Source: a virus | Reading direction: 5' to 3' (one strand) | Length of the DNA: 25,172 nt | IMG/VR virus record: IMGVR_UViG_3300043395_000161 | Span: 1 to 25,172 of that record | Shown here: positions 7,885 to 15,482 of the stretch, one piece after another | How the letters are laid out: every line of letters begins with the position of its first letter | How positions within the stretch are numbered: the stretch's first letter is position 1 | Position numbers and translations under genes: made by a program | Notes under the pieces: generated by a model | The model's database searches: none | The model's input: only the letters and a program-made list of their open reading frames with translations | Told to the model about the DNA's origin: nothing

Positions 7885-8601
7885 ATGGCATCCCCCTACA
7901 TCAAAATATATCTAGAAGAGGTTGCTACAGGAGACATTAACATTGTAACTGTAGGGACAAACTCTCTTTTAAATGGGTCTGACTACTATGAATTTGCTGT
8001 AAATGACATTCAATTTGAAATTTACTACGATGGAGCAGACTGGACATTTGAATCTTTAGACGGGAATAGCTTTGCACAAGCAAATTCATCAAGTCCAGAG
8101 CAAGTAAGTACTGGTGCTTGGACTAATACTGGAGGTAATATCTATGATGTTTCCGATATCGATCTAGCTAAACCTTTATTTCCAGTAGGTTTTTCAAATA
8201 CCGTAACAGATCTCCAGGAGTGTCTTGCAAATAAGGGCACTAACTTTCTATATAAAATTAAAGGGGGAGTTAAATGTTCTACTATTGAACTAAGTAAGCT
8301 TCAATTAATATACTACTTACTTCAAAAGTATGACCAGCAAACAGGAGATGCATTAGAATGTATCTTTAATGGTAAAAGCATTGAAGGATATGACTTCACT
8401 GACTCGATAAACTTTACCCCACTTAATACTAATACATATCTAGAGACTTTCTTAAACTATATAAAGAAGAGTTGTAGAGATTGTATCATTACATCACCCC
8501 CGGATGCAGTAGCTCCTACAACTCCAATAAGAAGAGTAGAAGGGGAAGACGGAACAACTATAATAACTATGGAGGATAACTCCGATATATTGTACGAATA
8601 A
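7885..8601 (+). CDS. Unknown protein next to the fiber gene, probable virion component
   Basis: The open frame begins at 7858, but I place the start at the ATG at 7885. The upstream start would overlap the preceding Cys-rich gene by 19 bases and add a poor leader (MCLWLLINK). The 7885 ATG lies just after that gene's stop and gives MASPYIKIYLEEV. The 238-residue product has a beta-rich first third, a helical middle (STIELSKLQLIYYLLQKYDQ) and five cysteines, including KKSCRDC near residue 200. The last 40 residues are Pro/Asp/Glu-rich. Lying between a Cys-rich protein and a fiber, and overlapping nothing, it may be a fiber base or adaptor. That role is inferred from position only. Confidence 0.6.
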   Translation: MASPYIKIYLEEVATGDINIVTVGTNSLLNGSDYYEFAVNDIQFEIYYDGADWTFESLDGNSFAQANSSSPEQVSTGAWTNTGGNIYDVSDIDLAKPLFPVGFSNTVTDLQECLANKGTNFLYKIKGGVKCSTIELSKLQLIYYLLQKYDQQTGDALECIFNGKSIEGYDFTDSINFTPLNTNTYLETFLNYIKKSCRDCIITSPPDAVAPTTPIRRVEGEDGTTIITMEDNSDILYE

Positions 8602-8602
8602 C

Positions 8603-9886
8603 ATGGCAAAGATTTCAGCATTAACAAGTTTAGCAAAAACAAGTGTAGGAGCTAACGATTATTTCCTCATTGCTAATACAACTACCCCTACTAACTATAA
8701 AATTCTAGCTCAGGATTTTTTTCCTACCTTGAATACATTAGGGACGTCTAGTGAGTCTTTGTTTGTCAATATTACAAACAAGAATATCCTTAATTTTAAA
8801 GGGATTAAGTCTTTAAATAGCTTATTGACTGTTGCTACAGCTAGCAACAACATTACTTTGCAGGTTAATGAGGCTAATATAGACTTAGCTAACTGTGATA
8901 ATACCACATCTGCCTTCTTATCTACTGTAACCTTAACAACTGATGTGACAGGTATCCTCCCAGTAGCTAACGGAGGCACTGGAGCTTCTACATTAACTGC
9001 AAATTCTTTGATCCTTGGTAATGGAACTGGAGCATTTACTGCACTAGGGGCTGCTACTAATGGCCAACTCATTATTGGGAGAACAGGTTTGTCCCCACTT
9101 CTTGCAACATTAACTGCAGGAGCTAACGTAACAATTACAAATGGGGCAGGCTCTATAACTATTGCAGCTGCTTTAAGCACAATGACCTCAAACGTAGATG
9201 GGGGAGGATACAACCTCTACAATCTAGGATGGTTAAGTGGGGATGGAGCTAATGAAGGTATTAAAATAGATAGCTCAGGAAGAGTATTTGCTGGAAGCTC
9301 AACCCCAAGTTCATTCTTTACAGGGGACTTAAACGTAAATCAAGATATTTACTTAAAAGGGGGAGTTACACAATATATTAAACAAGCTGACTCATCATCA
9401 GGAACTAGTCTTTTAGTTCTTCAAGGTGGAAGCAGAGTATCCTCTGCAGGTGTTGGGGGTGGAGTTAGAATCCTCGGTGGAGATAGTGTAGGAGCTAATC
9501 AAGCCGGAGGTCTTGCATTCTACACAGGAAATCACGATGGAACAGGTTCAGCTGGAAATGTTGTATTTTACGGATATAACAGCTCAGCAACTCTTCAAGA
9601 TATTATGACTATGATTGGGGCAACTAAAAGAGTTGGGATAAATAATAATAGTCCATCAGCTCCTTTAGATGTAACTCAAACAGATTCTAGTGCTAACCTC
9701 CCAGTTGTAGAGCTTGAACAGCTTGATACTAATGAATCATTTATTAATTTTGTAGGGACTAGTGGAGCAGCTAGTGCCAGCTCTTTGTCTAGCTCAACAG
9801 CATCAGCTGCTGCTAAGACTGGAGCAATTAAAGTTAAGATAAACGGAACAGATGCATGGATTAGAGTCTATGCAACTGCAGAATAA
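8603..9886 (+). CDS. Tail or head fiber protein
   Basis: 427 residues. The N-terminus (AKISALTSLAKTSVGANDYF, then NYKILAQDF) matches the short anchoring module of many phage fibers. Residues 115-135 contain GILPVANGGTGAS, the classic fiber shaft motif, followed by Gly/Ala/Thr/Asn-rich repeats. The segment RVGINNNSPSAPLDV near residue 345 is another common fiber module, and the C-terminus (KVKINGTDAWIRVYATAE) is a typical end domain. The protein probably forms trimeric fibers that contact the host surface. Start ATG at 8603 follows the previous stop by one base. I see no chaperone domain and no reverse transcriptase or template repeat that would mark hypervariable targeting. Confidence 0.8.
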   Translation: MAKISALTSLAKTSVGANDYFLIANTTTPTNYKILAQDFFPTLNTLGTSSESLFVNITNKNILNFKGIKSLNSLLTVATASNNITLQVNEANIDLANCDNTTSAFLSTVTLTTDVTGILPVANGGTGASTLTANSLILGNGTGAFTALGAATNGQLIIGRTGLSPLLATLTAGANVTITNGAGSITIAAALSTMTSNVDGGGYNLYNLGWLSGDGANEGIKIDSSGRVFAGSSTPSSFFTGDLNVNQDIYLKGGVTQYIKQADSSSGTSLLVLQGGSRVSSAGVGGGVRILGGDSVGANQAGGLAFYTGNHDGTGSAGNVVFYGYNSSATLQDIMTMIGATKRVGINNNSPSAPLDVTQTDSSANLPVVELEQLDTNESFINFVGTSGAASASSLSSSTASAAAKTGAIKVKINGTDAWIRVYATAE

Positions 9887-9916
9887 GCAAACAAAAACCA
9901 AATAATAATTTAGAAC

Positions 9917-10345
9917 ATGGTACAAAAATTAGAAAAGTACGGAGTGCATATCACTGCAACCAACAGAGAATTCCTTAACATCTTTAAAGTCTTGAATGAG
10001 ACCAGAGCTGCAAAAGGAGTTAAGTATGCAAAAGCTGTAGTCATTAACTCAAAAGTTATCAAAGATCATCTTGATCACTTAGAGACTATGGCCCTCCCAA
10101 GTGAAGAGTTTATTAACCTTTCACTAGAAGCTCAGAAGTTTATTCAAGCTGAAGATGCAGAAGGCTTGAAAAAGTTTGAAGAAGAACATGCTGAGATTAT
10201 TGAAAAAAGAAAAGCTCAGATGGCAGAAGTAAATGCTAAGCTTGATGAGCAGGCTACATTGGAACTTAAAACAATCAGTGAAACAAATCTCCCTGAGGAG
10301 ATCTCAGCTGATCAGTTAGATACACTTATTAAAATTATACAATAA
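9917..10345 (+). CDS. Small helical protein of unknown function
   Basis: 142 residues, almost entirely predicted helix, rich in Lys, Glu and Ala, with a likely coiled coil over residues 80-125 (EDAEGLKKFEEEHAEIIEKR). No cysteines, membrane segments or known motif. Its stop overlaps the next start by one base (TAATG), which points to translational coupling. It follows the fiber gene by 30 bases, so a fiber-assembly or tail-assembly chaperone role is possible but not shown. Confidence 0.6.
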   Translation: MVQKLEKYGVHITATNREFLNIFKVLNETRAAKGVKYAKAVVINSKVIKDHLDHLETMALPSEEFINLSLEAQKFIQAEDAEGLKKFEEEHAEIIEKRKAQMAEVNAKLDEQATLELKTISETNLPEEISADQLDTLIKIIQ

Positions 10346-10776
10346 TGGCTTACAATACAACTACTGATAATTTACTTAACGAGATAGTACAAGGAGTAGG
10401 TAAATCAAATTCTATCTCCTCTGACTTCCCATCATGGAATGGGAGAGGGTATTATGGGAGTGGTTCTAGTTATAGTGGTATGGATGCGTCCACATTATCA
10501 TATTATGGGGCACAAAAATTTGCAGGGCTTGAAGAGATGGTGTACATATATGTTGGATCAGACTATACTTTAGTAACTCCATATGTTAGTTCTGCTGATT
10601 TAAATATTTCAGTAGGTGGAATACTGCAAGATATATCTAGTGCATATTTAACAGCATGTGGAGGAACTACATCTTATATTATATTTAGAAAAATTGATAT
10701 TGATGTATTTTACAACCCAACTAGTTTAAAATACACCCCGTATTATAAAGTTTGTGTAGACCTTTGGTTCTCTTAA
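10345..10776 (+). CDS. Small Tyr/Ser-rich protein, possible virion component
   Basis: 143 residues. The N-terminal 60 are Gly/Ser/Tyr-rich and probably flexible (RGYYGSGSSYSGMDAS). The C-terminal 80 are beta-rich and end in YTPYYKVCVDLWFS. I do not recognise a family. It starts on the TAATG overlap with the preceding helical gene and ends 10 bases before the phosphoesterase gene. Composition and position suggest a minor structural protein. Confidence 0.6.
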   Translation: MAYNTTTDNLLNEIVQGVGKSNSISSDFPSWNGRGYYGSGSSYSGMDASTLSYYGAQKFAGLEEMVYIYVGSDYTLVTPYVSSADLNISVGGILQDISSAYLTACGGTTSYIIFRKIDIDVFYNPTSLKYTPYYKVCVDLWFS

Positions 10777-10786
10777 TAACTAATAC

Positions 10787-11911
10787 ATGGATTTAAAATC
10801 CTTAATAAACCAGCTAAATTTAAAACAGGGATATCTTAAAAGTGGGGTTACAGTAATAGCCAAGACTTTTAAAGTAGATGAAGAGACAGCAAGAGAAGCT
10901 TTAAAATTAGCTAAGTTAGTAAATAAAGATAACGTCAATATTAATGACAATCTTACAGACTACGAAGAGTTTTTGATTAAAAACAATATCAATAACTCTG
11001 ATGTAAAGTCAGTTAAATACTGGCAAACAATGGGAGGAGAACAACGGTTCTCTGTCGTAACTAAAAATAATGATTTCTCTATTGAAGAGCTTAAGAAAGA
11101 AATTGAGGACTTTGCAAGAGGGTATTCCCCATCAGTTTTCAAACAATCTTATATCTCTAAAAATGAGAGTGACTTAGTAGCTTACGAGATCTCACTTCCT
11201 GATATACACTACGGAAAGTTAACTGAGCTTTCTATAGAAGCAATGGAGTATCAATTCATGGCCACTGTTCAATCCTTAGTTGATAAAGCTAAAGGTTTAA
11301 ACATTGAGAAGTTTATCCTCCCTATAGGGAATGATGGGATGAACTCTGAGGGCATGAGACTTGCAACTACTAAAGGAACCCCACAGCATGATTCAACTGG
11401 GTGGAGAGAATCTTTTAGAGGCTACTGCAAACTAATGATGGCTGCAATTGACTTCTTAAAAAGAAAAGCCCCAGTTCATGTAGTAGTAGTTCAGGGAAAT
11501 CATGATTTTGAAAGAATGTTTTATGCAGGGGATGTCATAAAAGGATGGTATCATAATGATAAGAATGTTACTGTTGATAATGACATCTCCTCTAGAAAGT
11601 ATGTAGAGTACGGGGTAAACATGTTAATGTATACTCACGGGGATAAAGAAAAGCCTAGTGATATGCCTTTGATTATGGCAACTGAGCAACCAGAAATGTT
11701 TGCAAGATGCAGTATTAGGGAAGTACATTGTGGGCACTTACATAAAGAAATGGTAAATGAATATCGTGGAATTAAAGTAAGATTTATCCCCTCCATCTGT
11801 GCTAATGATGATTGGCACAGAGTAATGGGATACGAAGCCTTAAGAACTGGTCAAGCCTTTATATGGGGTAAGACTAAAGGACTTGAAGGCTACCTACAAA
11901 CAACATTGTAA
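10787..11911 (+). CDS. Calcineurin-like metallophosphoesterase
   Basis: 374 residues. Residues 1-45 form an N-terminal helical region resembling a helix-turn-helix. The rest shows the metallophosphoesterase motifs in order: D139-I-H141, G181-N-D183, G237-N-H-D240, H284 in THGD, and G316-H-L-H319. These bind two metal ions in enzymes that hydrolyse phosphomono- or diesters, including DNA nucleases of the Mre11/SbcD type. The second motif reads GND where GD is usual, but the aspartate is kept, so activity is plausible. The substrate is not evident. The gene sits inside the virion cluster and its stop overlaps the next start by one base, so it is expressed with the structural genes. It could process DNA during packaging or entry, or be carried in the particle. 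Confidence 0.85.
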   Translation: MDLKSLINQLNLKQGYLKSGVTVIAKTFKVDEETAREALKLAKLVNKDNVNINDNLTDYEEFLIKNNINNSDVKSVKYWQTMGGEQRFSVVTKNNDFSIEELKKEIEDFARGYSPSVFKQSYISKNESDLVAYEISLPDIHYGKLTELSIEAMEYQFMATVQSLVDKAKGLNIEKFILPIGNDGMNSEGMRLATTKGTPQHDSTGWRESFRGYCKLMMAAIDFLKRKAPVHVVVVQGNHDFERMFYAGDVIKGWYHNDKNVTVDNDISSRKYVEYGVNMLMYTHGDKEKPSDMPLIMATEQPEMFARCSIREVHCGHLHKEMVNEYRGIKVRFIPSICANDDWHRVMGYEALRTGQAFIWGKTKGLEGYLQTTL

Positions 11912-12234
11912 TGGACGATTATGATGAATTTGATGAAGAGTTCGAACAGACAATGGACGAATTCTTTGAGAAAGTAGCATCAATAGATGCTTGCTACAAT
12001 AACGGGTATAAGTTAATAACTAATAAGAACACATTAGCAGAATTAACTAAAGCCAAGTTAGTAGTTCTCTTCCCCTTTAACCCTAAAAAGTTAGAGGAGT
12101 TTTTGAATGTTGCAGACCTAATGATAAAGTATTTTGAAGGAACAGAAGAATATGAAAAGTGTATTGACTTGGTTAAAGCCAAGGAAGAAATGATAGAAAA
12201 ATTGGGAATTAATACATTCAAAAATGACGCTTGA
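11911..12234 (+). CDS. Small acidic helical protein of unknown function
   Basis: 107 residues. The N-terminus is strongly acidic (MDDYDEFDEEFEQTMDEFFE) and the remainder is helical with alternating Lys/Glu. It is coupled on both sides: its ATG shares one base with the phosphoesterase stop, and its own stop overlaps the next gene by 11 bases. It carries the only TGA stop among the 21 complete genes. No motif is recognised. It might partner with one of its coupled neighbours. Confidence 0.6.
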   Translation: MDDYDEFDEEFEQTMDEFFEKVASIDACYNNGYKLITNKNTLAELTKAKLVVLFPFNPKKLEEFLNVADLMIKYFEGTEEYEKCIDLVKAKEEMIEKLGINTFKNDA

Positions 12235-12934
12235 TGAAATTGCATACAATATCTTAAATGCTTTTAGAGGGGGTAGAGGATCTCAAGATGAATACGTAAC
12301 TATTGATCAGATTAAGTTCAATATTAGGCACTATCGTGCTATGCTCATCAGAAGAGACTATGCCAGAAATGGTTTAGTAACCAGACACTTAGAGCAAGAT
12401 TTAAGATGTGTTGAACTTGAAAAAGTTGACTTATCTAAATGCTGTGGGATTACAATAGGATGCCCAGCATGGAGAAGTGTAAAGAAAATTCCACGTACAG
12501 TTAGGTTTAATTTTGAAGAAGCTATTACTTATGTAGGGGACGTATCAGGCACAGGACGTATCCCATTAATCAAGCCCTATGAAGTAGCTTATATCACAGC
12601 TGATAAGTTCACTAAGAACAATGCTAAAGCTTACATGATTGAGGATTATATGTACATTCTCAATAATAAAGGGGCAGACACAATAAACATTAGAGGAATA
12701 TTTGAAAACCCAGAAGAAGTAGCTGAATTTTCAGACTGCTCTGGTCTCCCTTGTTATACAGGGGGTTCTCCATTCCCAATGCCTATGGATATGGTACAAG
12801 CTGTAACTCAAGGCTTAATGTCTGGGGAGCTTAGATTGCTTACTGGAACATTCTCAGACCAAACGGCTGATAGAACTCAAGATATGGCACCTGCTGCCCC
12901 ACAAATTGGGGGACAAACTCAACAATCTGAATAA
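12224..12934 (+). CDS. Conserved Bacteroidota-phage virion structural protein (neck/ring type)
   Basis: 236 residues. The N-terminus TLDEIAYNILNAFRGG, then QIKFNIRHYRAMLIRRDYAR and DLRCVELEKVDLSKCC, matches a pattern I recall in structural proteins of crAss-like and many other Bacteroidota phages. The C-terminal 60 residues are Pro/Gly/Gln-rich and probably flexible. Its role in the particle is most likely a ring or adaptor between head and tail, but this is by recollection of the family, not by a motif. It begins inside the previous gene (11-base overlap), favouring translational coupling. Confidence 0.65.
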   Translation: MTLDEIAYNILNAFRGGRGSQDEYVTIDQIKFNIRHYRAMLIRRDYARNGLVTRHLEQDLRCVELEKVDLSKCCGITIGCPAWRSVKKIPRTVRFNFEEAITYVGDVSGTGRIPLIKPYEVAYITADKFTKNNAKAYMIEDYMYILNNKGADTINIRGIFENPEEVAEFSDCSGLPCYTGGSPFPMPMDMVQAVTQGLMSGELRLLTGTFSDQTADRTQDMAPAAPQIGGQTQQSE

Positions 12935-12942
12935 AAATTAAT

Positions 12943-12955
12943 TAACTTTGTACCT
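12943..12955 (+). promoter_or_regulatory. TAnnTTTG element directly before the basic SFCxRM protein gene
   Basis: TAACTTTG (12943-12950) fits the Bacteroidota -7 box TAnnTTTG and lies five bases before the ATG at 12956. The ten bases AATTAACTTT (12940-12949) also occur at 2744-2753, upstream of the capsid gene. The longer CTTTGTA-nnn-ATGGCAAC pattern matches 1582-1599. No -33 box is evident, so a phage-specific promoter or a start-site element is as likely as a host promoter. Confidence 0.3.
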
Positions 12956-13225
12956 ATGGCAACTCCAGCATGGCAACGATCAGAAGGGAAGAACCCAAAA
13001 GGGGGATTAAATGCAAAGGGGAGAGCATCTTATAGAGCATCTCACCCTGGATCTAAGCTTGGTGCCCCACAACCTCAAGGTGGGAAACGACGTAACTCAT
13101 TCTGTAGTAGGATGTGTGGGATGAAAAGTAAGTTAACGTCATCAAAAACTGCAAACGACCCAAAATCACGAATCAATAAGTCCTTAAGGATTTGGAGATG
13201 CGGAAGCTGTTCTAACTGGAAATAA
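12956..13225 (+). CDS. Small basic phage protein, SFCxRMxGMK type (DUF6321-like)
   Basis: 89 residues, strongly basic. It begins TPAWQRSEGKNPKGGLNAKG and continues with NSFCSRMCGMKSKL and a Lys/Arg/Ser-rich C-terminus ending CGSCSNWK. This arrangement is typical of a family common in phages and usually annotated DUF6321. Function is unknown; small basic proteins of this kind may bind DNA. Extra cysteines (FC, MC, C-G-S-C) suggest a small metal site. It follows the previous stop by 21 bases and has its own upstream element. Confidence 0.75.
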   Translation: MATPAWQRSEGKNPKGGLNAKGRASYRASHPGSKLGAPQPQGGKRRNSFCSRMCGMKSKLTSSKTANDPKSRINKSLRIWRCGSCSNWK

Positions 13226-13230
13226 TACTA

Positions 13231-13458
13231 ATGTCAACTTTAAAACTAAAAATGCACGACAATCAACTAGAATGGGTAGGGCTTAATGCTATTTGGGCAG
13301 GCTGGACTTGGGCAATGTTATCTAACTCGATAACTTGGACACTTGGGATAATAGGGGGTATAACCCTTATTTGGTTTAATATAGAAAGAGCACTTACTGC
13401 TAGAAAACAACGAGCCATGTACGATAAAAAATTACAAGACAATGAAGAAAATGCTTAA
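13231..13458 (+). CDS. Small membrane protein, holin candidate
   Basis: 75 residues. Residues about 15-50 form one long or two short hydrophobic segments (WVGLNAIWAGWTWAMLSNSI, then TWTLGIIGGITLIWFNIE), followed by a basic, charged tail (RALTARKQRAMYDKK). Size, a hydrophobic hairpin and a charged C-terminus are usual for holins, which open the inner membrane at lysis. However, no lysis enzyme gene lies nearby, so it could equally be a virion membrane or assembly protein. The next gene starts inside its last 17 bases. Confidence 0.6.
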   Translation: MSTLKLKMHDNQLEWVGLNAIWAGWTWAMLSNSITWTLGIIGGITLIWFNIERALTARKQRAMYDKKLQDNEENA

Positions 13459-14371
13459 AAGAGCTGACGGCTCGTATAGTCAAAGAGGGTTGTGGGATAA
13501 TATCAGGGCAAATAAAGGCTCTGGTAATCCCCCTACTAAAGAGATGCTTGAACAAGAAGCTAAAATTAAAAGTAAAAAATATGGGGATGGAGGTCCTGAA
13601 GACCCCCCAAGAAAAAAAGGTGCTTTAAGAAGACTTCTTGGGATTAAAAGTGGGTTTTCCCCACAGTACATAGCCCCAGGTAGTGCAGCTGCTCAGGAAA
13701 GAAATAAACAAGGTTGCACATCCCCAGAGTGTAGAGATAAAATGGGGGGTAGAGATGCAGCTGCATGGACAAGAAACGGAGGAGGATCTATGGGGGGAAT
13801 GGATACACAGTCTGGGCAAAAACCACCTCCACTAGAAGTAATGGGGCGAGCAGATGCAGATAAAGCTAACTTTTTAGAAGATGCTAGATACCCTGATAAA
13901 CTTGTAATAGACCCTAAAACTGGGGAAAAGACTATTATACAAGATCGTTCAAAGCCTTATAATTTTTTCCAAAGAATGGGGAATCGGTTTAGGGGTTACG
14001 AAAAAACTGATTTAGGGGGAGCTACAATGGGGGGTAAAAATATGGAGTACATAGACCCTAACTCCCCTTCTTTAATTGCTACTAATACTAATGAGCAACC
14101 TTCATTAGGTCCTATGAAGTGGACACCAATGACTTATACCCCGGATACCACTATAGGCAATCAAAAAATAGAACCTGCTCAATATGGGGATAGAAACTAC
14201 CCAGAAGGACCCCCATCATTGAAAGCAATGAAGCCGACTCCTAAATTTAATATAAATGATACACTCCCTAAATTTAAAAAAGGGGGAGTTAAAAATAAAT
14301 CATTTATTGAAGACTCTAAAGAACTGATGTTTGGGGGAGTTTCTAATAAAAGAAAAAAAGGTAAATACTAA
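13442..14371 (+). CDS. Gly/Pro/Lys-rich phage protein with RADGSYSQRGLWDNIR motif
   Basis: 309 residues from the ATG at 13442; the ATG at 13451 is an equally good start and gives MLKRADGSYSQRG. Residues 4-50 (GLWDNIRANKGSGNPPTKEM and on) match an N-terminal motif I recall from many Bacteroidota phage proteins of unknown function. The rest is low complexity, rich in Gly, Pro, Lys and Met, with GG motifs (YGDGGPEDPP, FKKGGVKNK) and a CTSPEC pair near residue 95. Near the C-terminus (287-300), SFIEDSKELMFGGV closely resembles residues 26-39 of the next protein. Probably disordered; perhaps carried in the virion. No catalytic motif. Confidence 0.65.
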   Translation: MKKMLKRADGSYSQRGLWDNIRANKGSGNPPTKEMLEQEAKIKSKKYGDGGPEDPPRKKGALRRLLGIKSGFSPQYIAPGSAAAQERNKQGCTSPECRDKMGGRDAAAWTRNGGGSMGGMDTQSGQKPPPLEVMGRADADKANFLEDARYPDKLVIDPKTGEKTIIQDRSKPYNFFQRMGNRFRGYEKTDLGGATMGGKNMEYIDPNSPSLIATNTNEQPSLGPMKWTPMTYTPDTTIGNQKIEPAQYGDRNYPEGPPSLKAMKPTPKFNINDTLPKFKKGGVKNKSFIEDSKELMFGGVSNKRKKGKY

Positions 14372-14389
14372 TTTAAAAATAAAAACAAA

Positions 14390-14965
14390 ATGAAAGGCAT
14401 GTATAAAAAAGGTGGTAAAGACCTTAAATCTAAAGTAATGAAAGAAGCCAAAAAAGAAAAGGAATCTTTCATGGAGGAGAGCAAAGAGCTTTCTTTTGGG
14501 AGAGTCAAAAAAGAAACTGGAGGCCCTGGTGACGAGATGAGTAGAGGTGAAGCTAGGCTTACTAACAGGATTAACAGAAACAAACTAAAGCTTGAACAAG
14601 CTCAAAAAGAATACAACCAATCCCCAGATGACCCAAAAGATTTGTACAGATCTACTCCAGGTGGAACTGAAATGCTTGAGAAATATATTGAGCAGAAAAC
14701 AAACAAAGTGAAAAAGCTTGAAGATAGAAAAAATAGAAAATATCCTACAAAAACTTATGTAGCTAAAACAGGTGGAGCTAAGTCTATGGAGCCAGGTGGT
14801 GGTGGAAGATTTGCTAAGATGGTAAAAGGCTTGAAAAAGAGTGGTAAGTCTGAGGAATCTGCTGAAGCAATTGCTGCCTCTATTGGAAGAAAGAAGTACG
14901 GTAAGTCTAAGTTCCAGGCTATGGCTAATGCTGGTAAGAAGAAAATGGGGGGAGCTAATTGTTAA
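14390..14965 (+). CDS. Lys-rich phage protein, GG-motif and KSEESAxAIAASIGRKKYG type
   Basis: 191 residues, very basic. It opens MKGMYKKGGKD (ATG 14399 is an alternative start) and carries SFMEESKELSFGRV at residues 26-39, matching a segment near the end of the previous protein. A charged helical middle follows. The C-terminal 50 residues, FAKMVKGLKKSGKSEESAEA then IAASIGRKKYGKSKF, form a motif I recall at the C-terminus of small proteins in many Bacteroidota phages. The basic charge suggests nucleic-acid binding. Function is not established. Confidence 0.65.
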   Translation: MKGMYKKGGKDLKSKVMKEAKKEKESFMEESKELSFGRVKKETGGPGDEMSRGEARLTNRINRNKLKLEQAQKEYNQSPDDPKDLYRSTPGGTEMLEKYIEQKTNKVKKLEDRKNRKYPTKTYVAKTGGAKSMEPGGGGRFAKMVKGLKKSGKSEESAEAIAASIGRKKYGKSKFQAMANAGKKKMGGANC

Positions 14966-14970
14966 TTTGA

Positions 14971-15480
14971 ATGCAAACCAAATCACAAACAATTAAAGCT
15001 GTATTTAAAGACTACTCAAAAAATATCGACGATAAAATAGAGTATCGAGTATTTGCTGATATATGTGCTGACTTCAACATTGCATTAATTGAAGAATTAC
15101 TATTAGGGTATGAATTCAATATGCAAAATAACCTCGGAACACTATCAGTCAGAAGAGTTGAAAGAGACCCAAGAATCCCACAGATTGATTGGGGGGAGAC
15201 AACTAAATACAAGAAAGAGCTATTAGATAAAGGGATAGAGCTTTACGACAGCACAACTGGGAAGGGCCAGAAATGGCATATTTACTATACTGATAAGTAT
15301 TACTGTAAATATCACTGGACCAAGAGCAGAGCTAAAGTTAAAAATAAGACAGCCTATAGGTTTGATGCTACAAGAGGGGTAAAGGGGAATAAAGAAAAAC
15401 TTACCTCTCTTTTGCATACAGATGACTTAGCTTACTTAAGATTTAAAAAGTATGTACCTCGGTACAATAAAGAGAACTAA
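14971..15480 (+). CDS. HU/IHF-like DNA-binding protein (tentative)
   Basis: 169 residues. The first 65 follow the HU/IHF pattern: a helical start (AVFKDYSKNIDDKIEYRVFA), a second helix (DFNIALIEELLLGYEF), then NNLGTLSVRRVERDP, like the GTF-x-VR-x-R-x-x-R-x-P turn into the DNA-binding arm. The C-terminal half is basic and Tyr-rich (KYYCKYHWTKSRAKVKNK). IHF-like genes are known in crAss-like phages. The family's DNA-bending residues are not clearly conserved, so this is by overall pattern. It follows the basic protein by 5 bases and ends 2 bases before the next start. Confidence 0.5.
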   Translation: MQTKSQTIKAVFKDYSKNIDDKIEYRVFADICADFNIALIEELLLGYEFNMQNNLGTLSVRRVERDPRIPQIDWGETTKYKKELLDKGIELYDSTTGKGQKWHIYYTDKYYCKYHWTKSRAKVKNKTAYRFDATRGVKGNKEKLTSLLHTDDLAYLRFKKYVPRYNKEN

Positions 15481-15482
15481 CA

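Noticed and set aside
8710-9213. 167-codon minus-strand frame opposite the fiber gene
   Set aside because: It lies wholly inside a well-supported fiber gene, has no family resemblance, and its Val/Ala/Pro-rich composition follows from the fiber codons.
8603-9886. Diversity-generating retroelement target in the fiber gene
   Set aside because: No reverse transcriptase and no template repeat of the fiber 3' end are in the window.
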